From Candidatus Bathyarchaeota archaeon (lineage in GTDB: Archaea > Thermoproteota > CALKCG01 > B24 > DRYS01), in the NCBI GenBank assembly GCA_018396535.1, contig JAGTQC010000005.1:62001-126000 (forward strand): a DNA stretch of 64,000 nt, read 5' to 3'. This document shows, in pieces, positions 63,402-64,000 of the stretch. The notes under the pieces were generated by a model, which searched no databases, was not told where the DNA came from, and was given only the letters and a program-made list of their open reading frames with translations. A program made the position numbers and the translations under genes. The first letter of the stretch is position 1; the number at the start of each line of letters is the position of its first letter.

Positions 63402-64000
63402 TATCTAAGCTTAGATCTATAGCTTTAACAGAATGTGTTAACCTACCCAGCGATACTATATCGATACCCTTAGATACGTATTCGACTATATTCTCCTCAT
63501 CTATACCTCCAGATACCTCTATCAAAACCCTTCTCCTCAACCCCCTCTCCTCTAGTAGCTTCACAGCTTCCTCCACCATGCTAACCGTGAAGTTATCTAG
63601 CATAACTATATCAGCTCCAGCTTCAGCAGCTTCTACAGCCTCCTCGATACTAGATACTTCTACCTCGATCTTATATGCGAAGCTAGCTCTAGCTTTAGCC
63701 TTCGCTACAGCTTCTCTAACAGATCCTACTAGAGCTACATGATTATCCTTTATCAGTATCATATCCTCGAGTCTAAGCCTATGTGTATCTCCTCCACCAA
63801 CCTCTACAGCTTTCTTATCGAAGTATCTAAGACCGGGTGGTATCTTACGTGTAGCAGCTATCTTAACATCTAACCCTGCTTCTCTAACCTTATCTACGAG
63901 TCTACGTGTAGCTGTAGCTATACCACACATACGTGAGAGTAGGTTGAGTAGAGTCCTCTCGATAGCTAGTATAGTTCTAGCATCACCCCTAACCTTGAAT
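63388..64000 (-). CDS. nadC: Nicotinate-nucleotide pyrophosphorylase, partial
   Basis: Quinolinate phosphoribosyltransferase of NAD synthesis, cut by the right window edge. The visible 204 residues include ERTLLNLLSRMCGIATATR, the KIAATRKIPPGLRYFDK loop and the C-terminal VEVSSIEEAVEAAEAGADIV and VSGGIDEENI segments. The N-terminal domain is off the window. The internal ATG 63930 is not the real start. Confidence 0.93.
   Translation of the reverse strand, partial: FKVRGDARTILAIERTLLNLLSRMCGIATATRRLVDKVREAGLDVKIAATRKIPPGLRYFDKKAVEVGGGDTHRLRLEDMILIKDNHVALVGSVREAVAKAKARASFAYKIEVEVSSIEEAVEAAEAGADIVMLDNFTVSMVEEAVKLLEERGLRRRVLIEVSGGIDEENIVEYVSKGIDIVSLGRLTHSVKAIDLSLDIRRV

Noticed and set aside
1..64000. 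CRISPR array or cas genes
   Set aside because: No regularly spaced direct repeats and no Cas-like protein was found anywhere in the window.

Overview
The window comes from a hyperthermophilic archaeon of the Thermoproteota (Crenarchaeota), most like the Desulfurococcales/Acidilobales side. It carries RNase P Rpp30/Pop5, a three-gene exosome operon, Nop5-fibrillarin, Orc1/Cdc6, clamp-loader RfcS/RfcL, a TFE-beta-like Fe-S winged-helix protein, KEOPS Pcc1 and LysW-type amino acid biosynthesis. Codon use is rich in AGA/AGG and ATA, starts are often TTG or GTG, and TATA boxes lie close to start codons. No species is claimed.

Layout. 1-12.6 kb is mostly housekeeping: S27e-aIF2alpha-Nop10-PAC2, UMP kinase, a winged-helix/ATP-cone/NrdD-like protein, PyrI, a hexapeptide acyltransferase, two stand-alone RAM-domain proteins, then a long run of RNA and protein turnover genes (UPF0201, Rpp30, Pop5, proteasome alpha, SBDS, Rrp4, Rrp41, Rrp42, L37Ae, Pcc1) ending at tRNA-Thr(UGU). 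12.7-15.9 kb holds a SppA-like/DUF4350 membrane protease beside a zinc-ribbon CPBP protease. 15.8-28 kb is a carbohydrate region: a reverse operon (sugar isomerase/epimerase, NagA-like deacetylase, DapA-family aldolase, PreA-like Fe-S oxidoreductase) divergent from a DUF6785 transporter, then an amidohydrolase, GalT, a GHMP sugar kinase, a fucose/arabinose-isomerase-like protein and a HAD phosphatase.

28-40.4 kb returns to information processing and biosynthesis: Nop5-fibrillarin-Trm1, a TFE-beta-like protein, ArgG-LysW-LysZ-LysK, Orc1/Cdc6 beside an AT-rich intergenic region (candidate origin), a YbjQ-like protein, an MfnB homologue, and RfcL/RfcS. 40.4-53.7 kb mixes extracellular proteins and glycosidases (GH3, GH42, GH29) with an HD phosphohydrolase, a dTMP-kinase-like protein, L44e, a disrupted third RAM gene and a PAC2 paralogue. 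The glycosidases and the 22-27 kb sugar genes together suggest use of galactose- and fucose-containing glycans.

53.7-56.9 kb is a gene-poor graveyard. It contains an integrase relic next to tRNA-Thr(CGU), a twice-frameshifted gene of different codon use, a small winged-helix ORF and a transposase-like remnant. It looks like the decayed remains of an integrated element. 56.9-64 kb has archease, PGI/PMI, an AglH-type transferase, orphan L22, a coiled-coil protein, thioredoxin, glycerate 2-kinase, a zinc-ribbon membrane protein and NadC, which is cut by the window edge.

The observations judged most worth following are the NrdD-like protein that appears to lack the thiyl-radical cysteine, the 23-nt palindromic insertion in the RAM gene near 48.37 kb, the unassigned catabolic operon with its DUF6785 transporter, and the inverted repeat at the galT TATA box. 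All family calls are from reading the sequence by eye; no database search was run.
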